From: Cytophagaceae bacterium
GTDB lineage: Bacteria > Bacteroidota > Bacteroidia > Flavobacteriales > Flavobacteriaceae
Direction: 5' to 3'
Length of the DNA: 64,000 nucleotides
NCBI GenBank assembly: GCA_002710685.1
Contig: PALD01000050.1
Location: 1-64,000, forward strand
In this document: one piece after another, positions 52,890-62,166 of the stretch
Position numbering within the stretch: position 1 is the stretch's first letter
Layout of the letters: the number at the start of each line of letters is the position of its first letter
The notes under the pieces: model-generated
Seen by the model: only the letters and a program-made list of their open reading frames with translations
Database searches by the model: none
Told to the model about the DNA's origin: nothing
Made by a program: the position numbers and the translations under genes

Positions 52890-55196
52890 TTAAATCGTGG
52901 TCACTCCTTCGCTGCTCACGCTTACCTCCTTACCATTTACTAGAATGGCAAGATCATCCCCACCATCCAAACTAAAGGTATTTTCACCCTTCTTGATGCT
53001 TACTTTAAGGATTTGATTTCTAAAGTTGATCTTAAAAGAGAATCCGTCCCACGCATCAGGAACCTTGGGCTCAAAAGAAAGTTTGCCATCAATGACGCGC
53101 ATCCCGCCAAAACCTTCTACAACGCTCATCCATGTACCTGCCATACTCGTGATATGCAGGCCTTCATGCACCTCCTTGTTATAATCATCAAGGTCCAGGC
53201 GACTGGTGCGCAAATAGAATGTATAGGCTTGCTCCATCCTGTCCAGCTTTGCGGCCTGTATGGAGTGTACACAGGGGCTCAATGAAGATTCATGCACCGT
53301 GAAGGGCTCATAGAAGTCAAAATGCTTCTCAAGTTCTTCCCTGGTAAACTGGTCTTCAAAAAAATAAAAACCCTGCAATGTATCAGCCTGCTTGATGTAT
53401 GGTGAACGCAAGATGCGGTCCCATGACCATTTTTGATTGATGGGCCTTTCAGCCTTATCAAGGTTTGCCACGGTAACAAGCTCTTTATCAAGAAAACCAT
53501 CCTGTTGCAGGTAAATGTCCTGTTCTTCATCGTAGGGAAAGTACATCTTTGATGCGACGGTTTCCCAGTCCTGTATTTCATCTGCCGTAAGGCTGGTCTT
53601 ATCCATGATACGGGCATAATCACCAGCATGCTCCCGTGCTACTTTTTTTGCTTCCGCGGAAGCGTATTTTAAGCACCACTGCGCGATATAGTTAGTATAG
53701 AAATTGTTGTTTACGTTGTTTTCATACTCGTTAGGCCCCGTGACACCCAGGATCACATATTTCTCCTTTTGGGTTGAATAGGTAGCCCGCTGTTTCCAGA
53801 AACGTGCCACACCTATCATTACTTCAAGCCCTTTTTCTGGGATGTACGAGTAGTCACCGGTATAGCGCACATAGTTGTAAATGGCAAAGATCATGGCACC
53901 GTTGCGGTGTATTTCTTCAAAGGTAATCTCCCACTCATTATGGCATTCTTCACCGTTCATGGTCACCATGGGGTAAAGTGCCGCACCATCTTTAAAGCCT
54001 AGCTTTTTAGCGTTCTCAATGGCCTTGTCGAGCTGGTTATAACGATAGGTCAATAGGTTTCTGGCCACTTGCTGGTCCTTTGTGGCCATATAAAACGGAA
54101 TGCAATATGCCTCTGTGTCCCAGTATGTCGATCCTCCATATTTTTCACCCGTAAACCCCTTGGGGCCTATGTTCAACCGGGCGTCCTTGCCCAGGTAGGT
54201 CTGGTTTAACTGCAATATGTTGAAACGTATACCCTGCTGCGCCTTTACATCTCCATCAATGGTAATATCTGCCATGGCCCAGATATTTGCCCAGGCTTGT
54301 TTTTGCTCTTCGAGCATGGTTTTGTATCCCTTATCCATCGCTTTGTCCAGGACGGCGTTTGCCGCGCCGTAAAGTGCATCCTTATCATGGTTGAAGGAGG
54401 TGACATAGCCTGCAAACTTGTTTATTGCAAATGTCTCGCCCTCACGGATATCTGTTTCATAAACATGCCCTATGTAGGTATCTGTCTTGTTTGTTTTAAG
54501 TGAAAGTGAAATCTCCTTACCGTCCACGGTAAAGGTATTTGCCATGGCCGTGCACACGTAGAAAAAGGTCTTCATGGTATGTGCCTCTATAAATGCACGA
54601 TTGCCATCTTCCCTTACGGAAAGGGTGTTCCAGAACTGGTCATCCCAGTTTGTGTCCTCATTTGTGATACCACTGTCAAGATAGGGCTCATAACTGATGC
54701 TCACATCCTGGTCAAGTGGGGTCACTTCATATTTTATGGCTCCCAGTTCATCAAGTTGCAGGCTCAGGAAACGTTTTGCCTTTACTTTTACACGCACTCC
54801 GTTTTGAAGGGTGGCGGTAAAGCTCCTGCCCAGCCAACCTTCTTTCATATTGAGCTCACGGCGAAAATCTTTTATTTCCGCGCAAGCGTTGAGGTCTAGT
54901 GCTTCTCCATCTATGCGCACCTTGATGCCTATCCAGCTGGGTGCATTGATCACCTTTGCAAAATACTCGGGATAACCGTTTTTCCACCAGCCCACGCGGG
55001 TCTTGTCAGGATAATAGACACCGCCTATATAACTGCCCTGAAAGGTGGGACCCGAATATTCTTCTTCAAAATTAGCACGTTGCCCCATAGATCCATTACC
55101 GATGCTAAAGAGGCTTTCTGAAGACTTGACACGGTCTTTATCAAATCCTTCTTCAATAATAGACCATGCCGATGGCACTATATAATCCTGATTCAT
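52890..55196 (-). CDS. Maltose phosphorylase, GH65
   Basis: 768-aa cytosolic GH65 enzyme, the usual length: inverting phosphorolysis of an alpha-glucobiose to beta-glucose 1-phosphate and glucose. The catalytic Glu is in WEITFEEIHRNGAMIFAIYN (E427/E428). STYWDTEAYCIPFY and VTGPNEYENNVNNNFYTN are substrate-site motifs, and the WEITFEEIHRN form fits maltose phosphorylases better than kojibiose or trehalose ones. No signal peptide. Followed on the same strand order by beta-phosphoglucomutase upstream (stop and start share one base), which uses its product. Specificity for maltose is family inference. Confidence 0.9.
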   Translation of the reverse strand: MNQDYIVPSAWSIIEEGFDKDRVKSSESLFSIGNGSMGQRANFEEEYSGPTFQGSYIGGVYYPDKTRVGWWKNGYPEYFAKVINAPSWIGIKVRIDGEALDLNACAEIKDFRRELNMKEGWLGRSFTATLQNGVRVKVKAKRFLSLQLDELGAIKYEVTPLDQDVSISYEPYLDSGITNEDTNWDDQFWNTLSVREDGNRAFIEAHTMKTFFYVCTAMANTFTVDGKEISLSLKTNKTDTYIGHVYETDIREGETFAINKFAGYVTSFNHDKDALYGAANAVLDKAMDKGYKTMLEEQKQAWANIWAMADITIDGDVKAQQGIRFNILQLNQTYLGKDARLNIGPKGFTGEKYGGSTYWDTEAYCIPFYMATKDQQVARNLLTYRYNQLDKAIENAKKLGFKDGAALYPMVTMNGEECHNEWEITFEEIHRNGAMIFAIYNYVRYTGDYSYIPEKGLEVMIGVARFWKQRATYSTQKEKYVILGVTGPNEYENNVNNNFYTNYIAQWCLKYASAEAKKVAREHAGDYARIMDKTSLTADEIQDWETVASKMYFPYDEEQDIYLQQDGFLDKELVTVANLDKAERPINQKWSWDRILRSPYIKQADTLQGFYFFEDQFTREELEKHFDFYEPFTVHESSLSPCVHSIQAAKLDRMEQAYTFYLRTSRLDLDDYNKEVHEGLHITSMAGTWMSVVEGFGGMRVIDGKLSFEPKVPDAWDGFSFKINFRNQILKVSIKKGENTFSLDGGDDLAILVNGKEVSVSSEGVTTI
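53650..53663. repeat. Dispersed palindrome, family A2, perfect (GCTTCCGCGGAAGC)
   Basis: Inside the GH65 gene, reading Ala-Ser-Ala-Glu-Ala on the coding strand, as in the GH20 gene. Confidence 0.9.
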
Positions 55197-55855
55197 TATG
55201 TAATATTCAATAGGTTATCTAAAAATTGGGTGCTGATTTCGGTGAAATCATGAAAATTGTGTTGTGCCTCGTTCAATACGCCGGGGTCACCAATACCCAC
55301 GCTGGTCATCCCTGCTATATTGGCTGCCTGTATGCCCGCGATTGAATCTTCAAAAACGATGGTATCTTCATTTACGATGCCCAGCTGCGATGCGCCTATT
55401 AAAAAAACCTCTGGGTCAGGTTTTGCCTTTTTTACATTAGTACCATCAACGATTACCTCAAAAATAGGTAAAAGCCCCACGTGCTCTAAGATGGGCTTGG
55501 CATTCTTACTGGCAGACCCCAGGGCGATGGGCACTTTATTATCGACAAGATAATCCAAGACCTTTTTTACACCTGGTAGTATATCATCTTTTGTCATATC
55601 ATCGATATAACTTAGATATTCTTCATTTTTTTTCTTCAGCCAGACGTCTTTTTCTGCCTGCGTGGCCGTACGGCCACCTATTTCCAGAAGCAGTTCCAGA
55701 GAGCGCACACGGCTTACTCCCTTAAAACTCTCGTTCTGCTCTTCGGTAAAATCAAAGCCCAGTTCATTTGCAAGGTTTTTCCATGCCAAGTAGTGAAACC
55801 CTGCAGTGTCAACAATGACACCGTCAAGGTCAAATATGATTCCTTTTTTACCCAT
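55196..55855 (-). CDS. pgmB: Beta-phosphoglucomutase
   Basis: 219-aa HAD-superfamily enzyme that turns beta-glucose 1-phosphate into glucose 6-phosphate. GIIFDLDGVIVDTAGFHYLA contains the nucleophile Asp (D10) and acid/base Asp (D12). FKGVSRVRSLELLL is the cap motif specific for beta-PGM, LGSASKNAK the HAD motif II and VFEDSIAGIQAA motif IV. Between lacI and GH65 in one operon, giving the standard maltose route: phosphorolysis, then mutase into glycolysis. Confidence 0.95.
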   Translation of the reverse strand: MGKKGIIFDLDGVIVDTAGFHYLAWKNLANELGFDFTEEQNESFKGVSRVRSLELLLEIGGRTATQAEKDVWLKKKNEEYLSYIDDMTKDDILPGVKKVLDYLVDNKVPIALGSASKNAKPILEHVGLLPIFEVIVDGTNVKKAKPDPEVFLIGASQLGIVNEDTIVFEDSIAGIQAANIAGMTSVGIGDPGVLNEAQHNFHDFTEISTQFLDNLLNIT

Positions 55856-55870
55856 TAAATAGTCTTGGTT

Positions 55871-56911
55871 TTAAAAGCCCTTGGTAGATTCTCGGGGAAT
55901 GAGGCTCGTGTCGATATAAACTGTTTCAGTTTCATCTTCTGTATCGTCTTCGGTACGCTCCAGTTTCTTGATGAGCAATTCGGCAGCGGCACGCCCCATG
56001 GCTTCCCCATGTTGACTTACGGCTGTAAGGCTGGGGATAAAGTGCTGAGACAAGTTACCGTTAGTAAAGCACACTATGGAGTAATCATCTGGTATTTTTT
56101 TACCTATACCCGTGATGACCCTGGCAGCCTCAACGGCATAAAGCTCATTGACGGTAAATATTCCGTCAAGGTCATTATCCTTGATAAAGTTTTTTATCTT
56201 GTTTTTTGAAGCGTCGTCCAGCTCATCGATGTTATCAAGCTTAAGTATCTTGTTGTTATCCACTGGAAGCCCAAACTTCTCATGAGCTTCAATATACCCC
56301 TCGGTACGCAGGTTTCCCACGCTAAAGTTATCTTTTGTGGTGATGATACCCACATTGCGGCAACCTGTTTTAAGCATGTGCGCCACACCCTTGCGGGCAC
56401 CTTCCTTATCATCGATAAGGACGCGGTCACAGGCAATACCTTCTACCACACGGTCAAACATAACGACTGGCATGCCCTGCTCGATCACCTCGTTGATATG
56501 GTGGTAATCTTGCTTATCCATGGTCTCCTTTGCCACAGAGAGTATAAATCCATCTGTACTACCGTTTGCAAGAAGCTCCATGTTAAGTACTTCTTTATCA
56601 AAATCATTGTTTGACAGGCAGATGATAACATTATAGTTTTTATCTCTTGCGGCCTGCTCTATACCACGTATGACTGTGGTAAAGAAGTGGTGCACGATCT
56701 GAGGGATTATCACACCTATGGTATTTGTCTTCCTGTTCTTGAGGCTGAGCGCGATATTGTTGGGCTTATAATTGTACAGCTTTGCAAACGCTTTGATTTT
56801 CTCCCTGGTCTCTTCACTTATTTCAGAGCTATCCCGGAGGGCCTTTGATACTGTTGATATAGAAACGTTGAGTTCCTTAGCTATTAATTTTAATGTCAGT
56901 TTTCTTTTCAT
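55871..56911 (-). CDS. LacI family transcriptional regulator
   Basis: 346-aa repressor/activator. N-terminal HTH: LKLIAKELNVSISTVSKALR with the hinge helix at about 50-60 (YKPNNIALSLKNRK). The rest is the sugar-binding periplasmic-protein-like domain (TNTIGVIIPQIVHHFF to GRAAAELLIKKLE). It heads the operon lacI-pgmB-GH65 with a 15-bp gap to pgmB, and is divergent from the GH32/MFS/fructokinase operon across 160 bp, so it probably controls both. Effector likely a maltose- or fructose-derived sugar; not decidable here. Confidence 0.9.
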   Translation of the reverse strand: MKRKLTLKLIAKELNVSISTVSKALRDSSEISEETREKIKAFAKLYNYKPNNIALSLKNRKTNTIGVIIPQIVHHFFTTVIRGIEQAARDKNYNVIICLSNNDFDKEVLNMELLANGSTDGFILSVAKETMDKQDYHHINEVIEQGMPVVMFDRVVEGIACDRVLIDDKEGARKGVAHMLKTGCRNVGIITTKDNFSVGNLRTEGYIEAHEKFGLPVDNNKILKLDNIDELDDASKNKIKNFIKDNDLDGIFTVNELYAVEAARVITGIGKKIPDDYSIVCFTNGNLSQHFIPSLTAVSQHGEAMGRAAAELLIKKLERTEDDTEDETETVYIDTSLIPRESTKGF

Positions 56912-56992
56912 AATCCTTTTAAAACAGCGGTAAAATTAAAATATTAAACGTGGCATATTGAATTTAACAAGGCTTATTACACAAATCTATAG

Positions 56993-57004
56993 AACGAAAA
57001 CGTT
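56993..57004. promoter_or_regulatory. Candidate LacI-family operator (AACG-AAAA-CGTT)
   Basis: Inverted repeat with CG in each arm, in the divergent gap between lacI and GH32. LacI-family sites are usually such CG-containing palindromes. A second inverted repeat, TTTGAG-CAAA-CTCAAA, lies at 57040-57055 near the GH32 start. Both are unproven. Confidence 0.35.
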
Positions 57005-57071
57005 ATATTATGAATAAATTATTTTATTTTCCTCACATTTTTGAGCAAACTCAAATATAATTCATCAATAT

Positions 57072-58604
57072 ATGAAAAGGTACGCTTACCTCCTTCTACT
57101 TTCAATACCCTTCATAGCCTGCAAAAACCAGGAAAAAAAAGAAGCCCCAGGACCAGTTGCCACTCAATCCTACAACGAAGAATATAGGTTACAATATCAT
57201 TTTTCCCCACCTGCCCACTGGATGAATGACCCCAATGGCCTTGTGTACAACGATGGCAACTATCACTTATTCTATCAGTACTATCCCGAAGATACTAAAT
57301 GGGGACCCATGCACTGGGGCCACGCCACGAGCAAGGACCTGATAAAGTGGGACAATAAGCCCATTGCGCTCTACCCCGATTCGCTGGGATATATATTTTC
57401 GGGAAGTGCCGTGGTTGACAAGCACAACACGGCCGGTTTTGGCACGCAAGACAATCCCGCCCTAGTGGCCATGTACACGTATCATGATCCCGTGGGTGCC
57501 CAAGAAGGCAAAGACGACTATCAATACCAAGCGATTGCATACAGCCTGGACAATGGCGAAACCTTTACAAAATACGAGGGCAACCCCGTGGTGCCCAATG
57601 ATGAAAAAATCAAGGATTTCAGGGATCCCAAGGTGTTCTGGTATGAACCAGAAGAAAAATGGGTGCTTATCCTATCAGTGCTGGACCACTCCAGTTTTTA
57701 TGAATCAAAAGACCTGAAAACCTGGCAAAAAATGAGCGATTTTGGGCTTGAGGTGGGCGCGCATGGGGGCGTATGGGAATGTCCCGACCTTTTTAAACTC
57801 CCGGTAGATGATGGCGCCAAAGAAAAATGGGTGCTCATTATCAACATCAATCCCGGTGCGCCCAATGGCGGTAGCGGCACACAGTATTTTGTGGGCGATT
57901 TTGACGGCAAAAAGTTCACTACCACACAGACCGAGGCAAAATGGCTGGACTGGGGACCTGACAACTACGCCGGCGTCACCTACAACAATGCCCCTACTGA
58001 CGACCGCATCTTCATAGGGTGGATGAGCAACTGGGAATATGGCCAGGAGACACCCACAGAAAAGTGGCGCAGCTCGATGACGCTTCCGCGGAAGCTTACC
58101 CTTACAAAAATAGATGGCGATTATATCGTGAAGAATTATCCCATCAAGGCTTTCGCCGAAAGGCTTACTCCTAAAAGCTACACTGCAGAGGACTTACCCA
58201 TAAAAGATAAGGCCGTGCAGCAGGGAGAAATAAGGTTTACCCTGCCGCAACCGCTCAAGGATTTTGAATTTACCATGGGCAATGCCAGCGGTGATACCCT
58301 GAGTATTGCATATGTTGCCGCTGAAAAAGAATTTAAAATTGACCGAAGCAAGAGTGGCCTAACGGGCTTTTCTGATAAATTTGCCAACAAGGACCTTGTT
58401 GCCCCTGCCGTTTTTGCAAAAGGGGAAACCGTTGATTTTGTGCTCTATGTTGACCAATCTTCACTTGAGTTTTTTGTGGATGAGGGGGCAACGGTGATGA
58501 GTGTTCAGTTTTTTCCGCATGAGTCCTATGATTTTTTTAATATTGATACTGAAAACAAACTAACCAATATTTCCCTTGCCCACGTGCCGGGTATATGGGA
58601 ATAA
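57072..58604 (+). CDS. GH32 fructan beta-fructosidase-type lipoprotein
   Basis: 510-aa lipoprotein (Cys17 in FIAC). GH32 five-blade propeller: nucleophile D53 in WMNDPNG, transition-state stabiliser D185 in FRDPK, acid/base E236 in WECPD. A C-terminal beta-sandwich module starts near residue 350. It releases fructose from sucrose, levan or inulin; exo versus endo action cannot be told. Being exported, it would act before uptake by the MFS transporter encoded 13 bp downstream. Contains two dispersed palindromes (58082, 58148) in the linker between the propeller and the sandwich. Confidence 0.93.
   Translation: MKRYAYLLLLSIPFIACKNQEKKEAPGPVATQSYNEEYRLQYHFSPPAHWMNDPNGLVYNDGNYHLFYQYYPEDTKWGPMHWGHATSKDLIKWDNKPIALYPDSLGYIFSGSAVVDKHNTAGFGTQDNPALVAMYTYHDPVGAQEGKDDYQYQAIAYSLDNGETFTKYEGNPVVPNDEKIKDFRDPKVFWYEPEEKWVLILSVLDHSSFYESKDLKTWQKMSDFGLEVGAHGGVWECPDLFKLPVDDGAKEKWVLIININPGAPNGGSGTQYFVGDFDGKKFTTTQTEAKWLDWGPDNYAGVTYNNAPTDDRIFIGWMSNWEYGQETPTEKWRSSMTLPRKLTLTKIDGDYIVKNYPIKAFAERLTPKSYTAEDLPIKDKAVQQGEIRFTLPQPLKDFEFTMGNASGDTLSIAYVAAEKEFKIDRSKSGLTGFSDKFANKDLVAPAVFAKGETVDFVLYVDQSSLEFFVDEGATVMSVQFFPHESYDFFNIDTENKLTNISLAHVPGIWE
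58082..58095. repeat. Dispersed palindrome, family A2, perfect (GCTTCCGCGGAAGC)
   Basis: Inside the GH32 gene, reading Leu-Pro-Arg-Lys-Leu, a different frame from the GH20 and GH65 copies. Confidence 0.9.
58148..58164. repeat. Dispersed palindrome, family C (GGCTTTCGCCGAAAGGC)
   Basis: 53 bp after the family A2 copy in the same gene; reads Ala-Phe-Ala-Glu-Arg. Exact reverse complement of the copy at 4611. Confidence 0.8.
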
Positions 58605-58617
58605 CAAATCTTCTTGC

Positions 58618-59955
58618 ATGAATTCAACAACAAAATGGGCATTGACCACGGCATTGGCCGGATTTCTTTTTGGCTTTGACACCGTGGTTATTTCTGGGGC
58701 AAATCAACCTATTAAGGAATTATGGGACACCACGCCGGTTTTTCACGGCTTTTTTATCATGAGTATGGCCTTGTGGGGCACGGTGATAGGCTCTCTTTTT
58801 GGGGGTATTCCCGCAGACCGTTTTGGCCGTAAGGTCTCCCTGATATGGATAGGTGTTTTGTTCACCATATCTGCCATAGGTTCTGGCCTGGCCCCAGACC
58901 CATATTCGTTTTCATTTTTCAGGTTCATAGGTGGCCTGGGAGTGGGTGCCTCAACCGTTGCCGCGCCCATGTACATATCAGAGATTTCATCAGCAAAAAA
59001 CAGGGGCAAGCTCACCGCTCTGTACCAGTTTTTTCTGGTACTGGGCATCTTGATTGCCTACCTGTCAAACTATATGCTTCAGGGAGTGGGCGGTGTCAAT
59101 GACTGGAGATGGATGCTGGGTGTTGAGGCCATACCCGCAATACTGTATACCGTGATGGTGGTAAGTGTGCCCAAAAGCCCGAGATGGCTACTCTATAAGA
59201 AAAATGCGAGACAACAGGCCCTTGAAATCCTCAACCGGGTACATGAACCCGCCGAGGCACAAGCAAGACTTGATGAAATTCAGGCAGACCTGGACAAGGA
59301 TACCAGCAAGGCCAACCTATTTCAAAAAAAGTACAAAAAACCACTTATCCTGGCATTTTTGATTGCGTTTTTCAATCAGGTATCAGGCATCAACTTTGTA
59401 TTGTACTATGCCCCTGAGATACTTGAGCGCGCCGGGCTTGCCGAGCAGGACTCTTTGTTCAGCTCAATCTCACTGGGGGTGGTAAACCTCATATTTACCT
59501 TTGTGGGACTCTCCTTGATCGACAGATTGGGAAGGCGCCAGTTGATGTACATAGGTTCCTTTGGCTACATTATAAGCCTAGTGAGCGTGGCATATTGTTT
59601 TTATAGCGGTGCAAGTTCAATCTTGCTGCTTACCTTCATATTGATCTTCATAGCTTCTCACGCCGTGGGACAGGGTGCGGTGATATGGGTCTTTATCTCA
59701 GAGATTTTTCCTAACAAAGTACGTGCCTATGGGCAATCGTGGGGTACGGGGACCCACTGGGTCTTTGCTGCCCTCATCACCCTGTTGACACCCATCTTCC
59801 TAGATGCTGATAATGGTGTTTTTGGGGATAACCCCTGGCCCATCTTTGCATTTTTTGCATTCATGATGTTCCTGCAATTATTGTTCACAAAATTCATGAT
59901 GCCCGAAACCAAGGGAATGACCCTGGAAGAACTGGAAGAAAAATTACTGGATTAA
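58618..59955 (+). CDS. Sugar porter, MFS transporter
   Basis: 445-aa transporter with 12 helices of the sugar-porter subfamily (glucose/xylose/fructose H+ symporters). ALAGFLFGFDTVVISGANQ, RFGRKVSLI, RFIGGLGVGASTVAAPMYIS, DRLGRRQLMYIG and the C-terminal PETKGMTLEELE are the classic signatures. I chose the ATG at 58618, which starts at MNSTTKW; an upstream frame extension overlaps the GH32 gene. Probably imports fructose or a disaccharide. Its stop is immediately followed by the ATG of the fructokinase-like gene. Confidence 0.92.
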   Translation: MNSTTKWALTTALAGFLFGFDTVVISGANQPIKELWDTTPVFHGFFIMSMALWGTVIGSLFGGIPADRFGRKVSLIWIGVLFTISAIGSGLAPDPYSFSFFRFIGGLGVGASTVAAPMYISEISSAKNRGKLTALYQFFLVLGILIAYLSNYMLQGVGGVNDWRWMLGVEAIPAILYTVMVVSVPKSPRWLLYKKNARQQALEILNRVHEPAEAQARLDEIQADLDKDTSKANLFQKKYKKPLILAFLIAFFNQVSGINFVLYYAPEILERAGLAEQDSLFSSISLGVVNLIFTFVGLSLIDRLGRRQLMYIGSFGYIISLVSVAYCFYSGASSILLLTFILIFIASHAVGQGAVIWVFISEIFPNKVRAYGQSWGTGTHWVFAALITLLTPIFLDADNGVFGDNPWPIFAFFAFMMFLQLLFTKFMMPETKGMTLEELEEKLLD

Positions 59956-60852
59956 ATGAAGGAGTTAAAAGCTGTAAGCTATGGTGAAATCCTATGGGAC
60001 GTTTTCCCTGACCAAAAGTCACTGGGCGGCGCCCCCCTCAATATCGCATTGCGGCTCACAACGCTGGGTGTAAAGACCCGCATCATAAGTAGACTGGGCA
60101 CTGATGCCCTTGCTGAAGAAACCCGCGAAATACTGGACAAGACAGATTTAATCTTGACCAACATACAGGAGGACGACACCCTTGAAACAGGACAGGTAAT
60201 GGTGACCCTTGATGAGAAAGGCAGTGCCAGCTATGAGATAAGCCAGCCCGTGGCATGGGACGCCATTGAGATTACCGAGGCCAATCAAGAAGCCGTAGGA
60301 AAAGCAGATATTTTTATTTTCGGCTCATTGGTGGCCAGAAATGAAGGTTCACGAACCACGCTCAAGGAGCTTTTACCACAATCACATTTTGCGGTCTTTG
60401 ACATCAATCTCAGGGCTCCACATTATAACCTGGATACCGTGGTCCATTTCATGAAACAGGCCCAGTTTATCAAGATGAATGATGAAGAACTTGAGAAAAT
60501 CGTTGAGCACCTGCATATCACCGCCCGCAACATGGAAGATCAAATCAAGCAGATCTGTGACCTTACGGGCGCTGGTACCCTTTGCATTACCTGTGGCGAA
60601 AACGGCGCCGTATTGTACATTAACGGCAAGCTACATACCCATCCAGGATTTTCAACAAAACTTGTGGATACCGTGGGCGCGGGAGATTCTTTCTTGGCAG
60701 GGCTTCTTGCCCAGCTTTATAAAGAAGAAGCCACACCCGGCAAAGCCCTGGAATTTGCATGTGCACTGGGGGCCATGGTTGCCGGCAAAAAAGGTGCAAA
60801 TGCCAAGATTGCGGTACAGGAAATCCATGAAAAAATAGCCAGCGAACCTTAA
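59956..60852 (+). CDS. PfkB-family carbohydrate kinase (probable fructokinase)
   Basis: 298-aa ribokinase-fold kinase. SLGGAPLNIALRLTTLG is the substrate-side PfkB signature and DTVGAGDSFLAGLLAQL contains the catalytic Asp and anion hole. Genomic context (GH32, sugar porter, direct abutment TAAATG) points to fructose as substrate, making fructose 6-phosphate. The stop shares TTAA with the convergent DoxX-like gene. No terminator hairpin visible. Confidence 0.88.
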   Translation: MKELKAVSYGEILWDVFPDQKSLGGAPLNIALRLTTLGVKTRIISRLGTDALAEETREILDKTDLILTNIQEDDTLETGQVMVTLDEKGSASYEISQPVAWDAIEITEANQEAVGKADIFIFGSLVARNEGSRTTLKELLPQSHFAVFDINLRAPHYNLDTVVHFMKQAQFIKMNDEELEKIVEHLHITARNMEDQIKQICDLTGAGTLCITCGENGAVLYINGKLHTHPGFSTKLVDTVGAGDSFLAGLLAQLYKEEATPGKALEFACALGAMVAGKKGANAKIAVQEIHEKIASEP

Positions 60853-62102
60853 CGGTTATATGGATATTCCTGCACCCAGTTAAACGGCCTTTGGTATAAG
60901 GGAAAATCTTTTTTTGTCAGCCTTTTTGCATTAAAATAAATGGTATCCCCATCAAATTCACCCTGCATGATCAAGGTCGAATCCGTTTTTTCATAATTAA
61001 ATTCATGTACATTGAGAGTATCATTATAATTATGAAACCTCACTTTTTGTTCTAGGGTATCAACTTTTGCTGACATCCATTTCCTTTCTTTGTTCATTGA
61101 AAAAACCTGCATGCTCTCGGGAAATTCAAACACAACATAACGCCACCGCTCTGTATCATCGAGCAGCGGTGGGCGCTCCTCACCGTTCAATTTAAAATGC
61201 TCAATCTCATAAAGCCCATATAGGGGTGGTTTAGGCGCCAGGGGACCGCGCGAATACAAACTTGCATAGTTATCATAAATGCTGGTGCCCACAAAAAGAA
61301 CAATGACAACCCATTTCCCTATCTCCTTTGCTTTTCTGTATTTGGCTGTAGCCAAAGGATCATAAATACGATAGGGCGCAACACTTTTATTGCCAAACAT
61401 CAACGTGAACAATTTACCTGCCTGCGGCGCTGCCACCAGTACTGCCATCAACAGCAATAGGGAAGAAAACAACTTTACCGGTATGTCATAAAAAAAATTC
61501 AATGCCACCACATTGCTGAGCACTGCCATGGCCATAAGGCCACCCAGCAGCACGGTGCGCCTATGAAATAGCAACACCCCCGCAAGCAGCTCTGCCATGC
61601 CTGAAAAGATTGAATACCCAGGGGATTGCCCCACAAAACTCCATGCGGTGCCCATGGGAGAAAAACTGCCATACTCCGTTATCATACGGGTAAGGCCTGG
61701 CTGTGGCATTTGCAGTGGAAAAACCTTGACCAATCCATAACTAATGAGCATAGCGGCCAGAAAGTACCGCAACCACACCCAGAACCAGTAGTTTATCTTT
61801 TTGTAATCCCGGGGTTTCCTTTCTAGGAGGGACCATAACAAGGTACCCAGCACCGCGATACAGAAGTACATCAATATAAAGACATAATCAATATGCTTAT
61901 CACCACTGCCCGACATGGGTGGCGCAGTGGTTTCCATCATGAATATATTGTTGCCCACAAAAATGGCAAGCTTCTCCATCCCCTTTTCGTACCATTGTGC
62001 CACATAGGTCACAAAGGGTATACGGTTCAATGGAAATGGAAACATATAAAGTCCAAAAAACAGGAATAAAAACCTGAAGAGCGGTTTGTTTTTGGTAATC
62101 AT
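60849..62102 (-). CDS. DoxX-like polytopic membrane protein
   Basis: 417 aa with about six to eight helices in the first 290 residues and a soluble C-terminal domain of about 120 residues (YGLYEIEHFKLNGEERPPLL, VRFHNYNDTLNVHEFNYEK). The membrane part (VGQSPGYSIFSGMAELLAGV, LLFHRRTVLLGGLMAMAVLS) has the DoxX/SURF4-type four-helix pattern. Function unknown. It is separated by 64 bp from the histidine kinase gene on the same strand. Carries a family B palindrome at 61341. Confidence 0.75.
   Translation of the reverse strand: MITKNKPLFRFLFLFFGLYMFPFPLNRIPFVTYVAQWYEKGMEKLAIFVGNNIFMMETTAPPMSGSGDKHIDYVFILMYFCIAVLGTLLWSLLERKPRDYKKINYWFWVWLRYFLAAMLISYGLVKVFPLQMPQPGLTRMITEYGSFSPMGTAWSFVGQSPGYSIFSGMAELLAGVLLFHRRTVLLGGLMAMAVLSNVVALNFFYDIPVKLFSSLLLLMAVLVAAPQAGKLFTLMFGNKSVAPYRIYDPLATAKYRKAKEIGKWVVIVLFVGTSIYDNYASLYSRGPLAPKPPLYGLYEIEHFKLNGEERPPLLDDTERWRYVVFEFPESMQVFSMNKERKWMSAKVDTLEQKVRFHNYNDTLNVHEFNYEKTDSTLIMQGEFDGDTIYFNAKRLTKKDFPLYQRPFNWVQEYPYNR
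61341..61356. repeat. Dispersed palindrome, family B (TTTGGCT-GT-AGCCAAA)
   Basis: Inside the DoxX-like gene, reading Leu-Ala-Thr-Ala-Lys, in the linker before a helix. Confidence 0.8.
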
Positions 62103-62166
62103 GAGGTGTTTTGTCTTGGTTAGTTATAGCTAAATACGACCGTATCCTGGAGAAGTTACACTTAAA

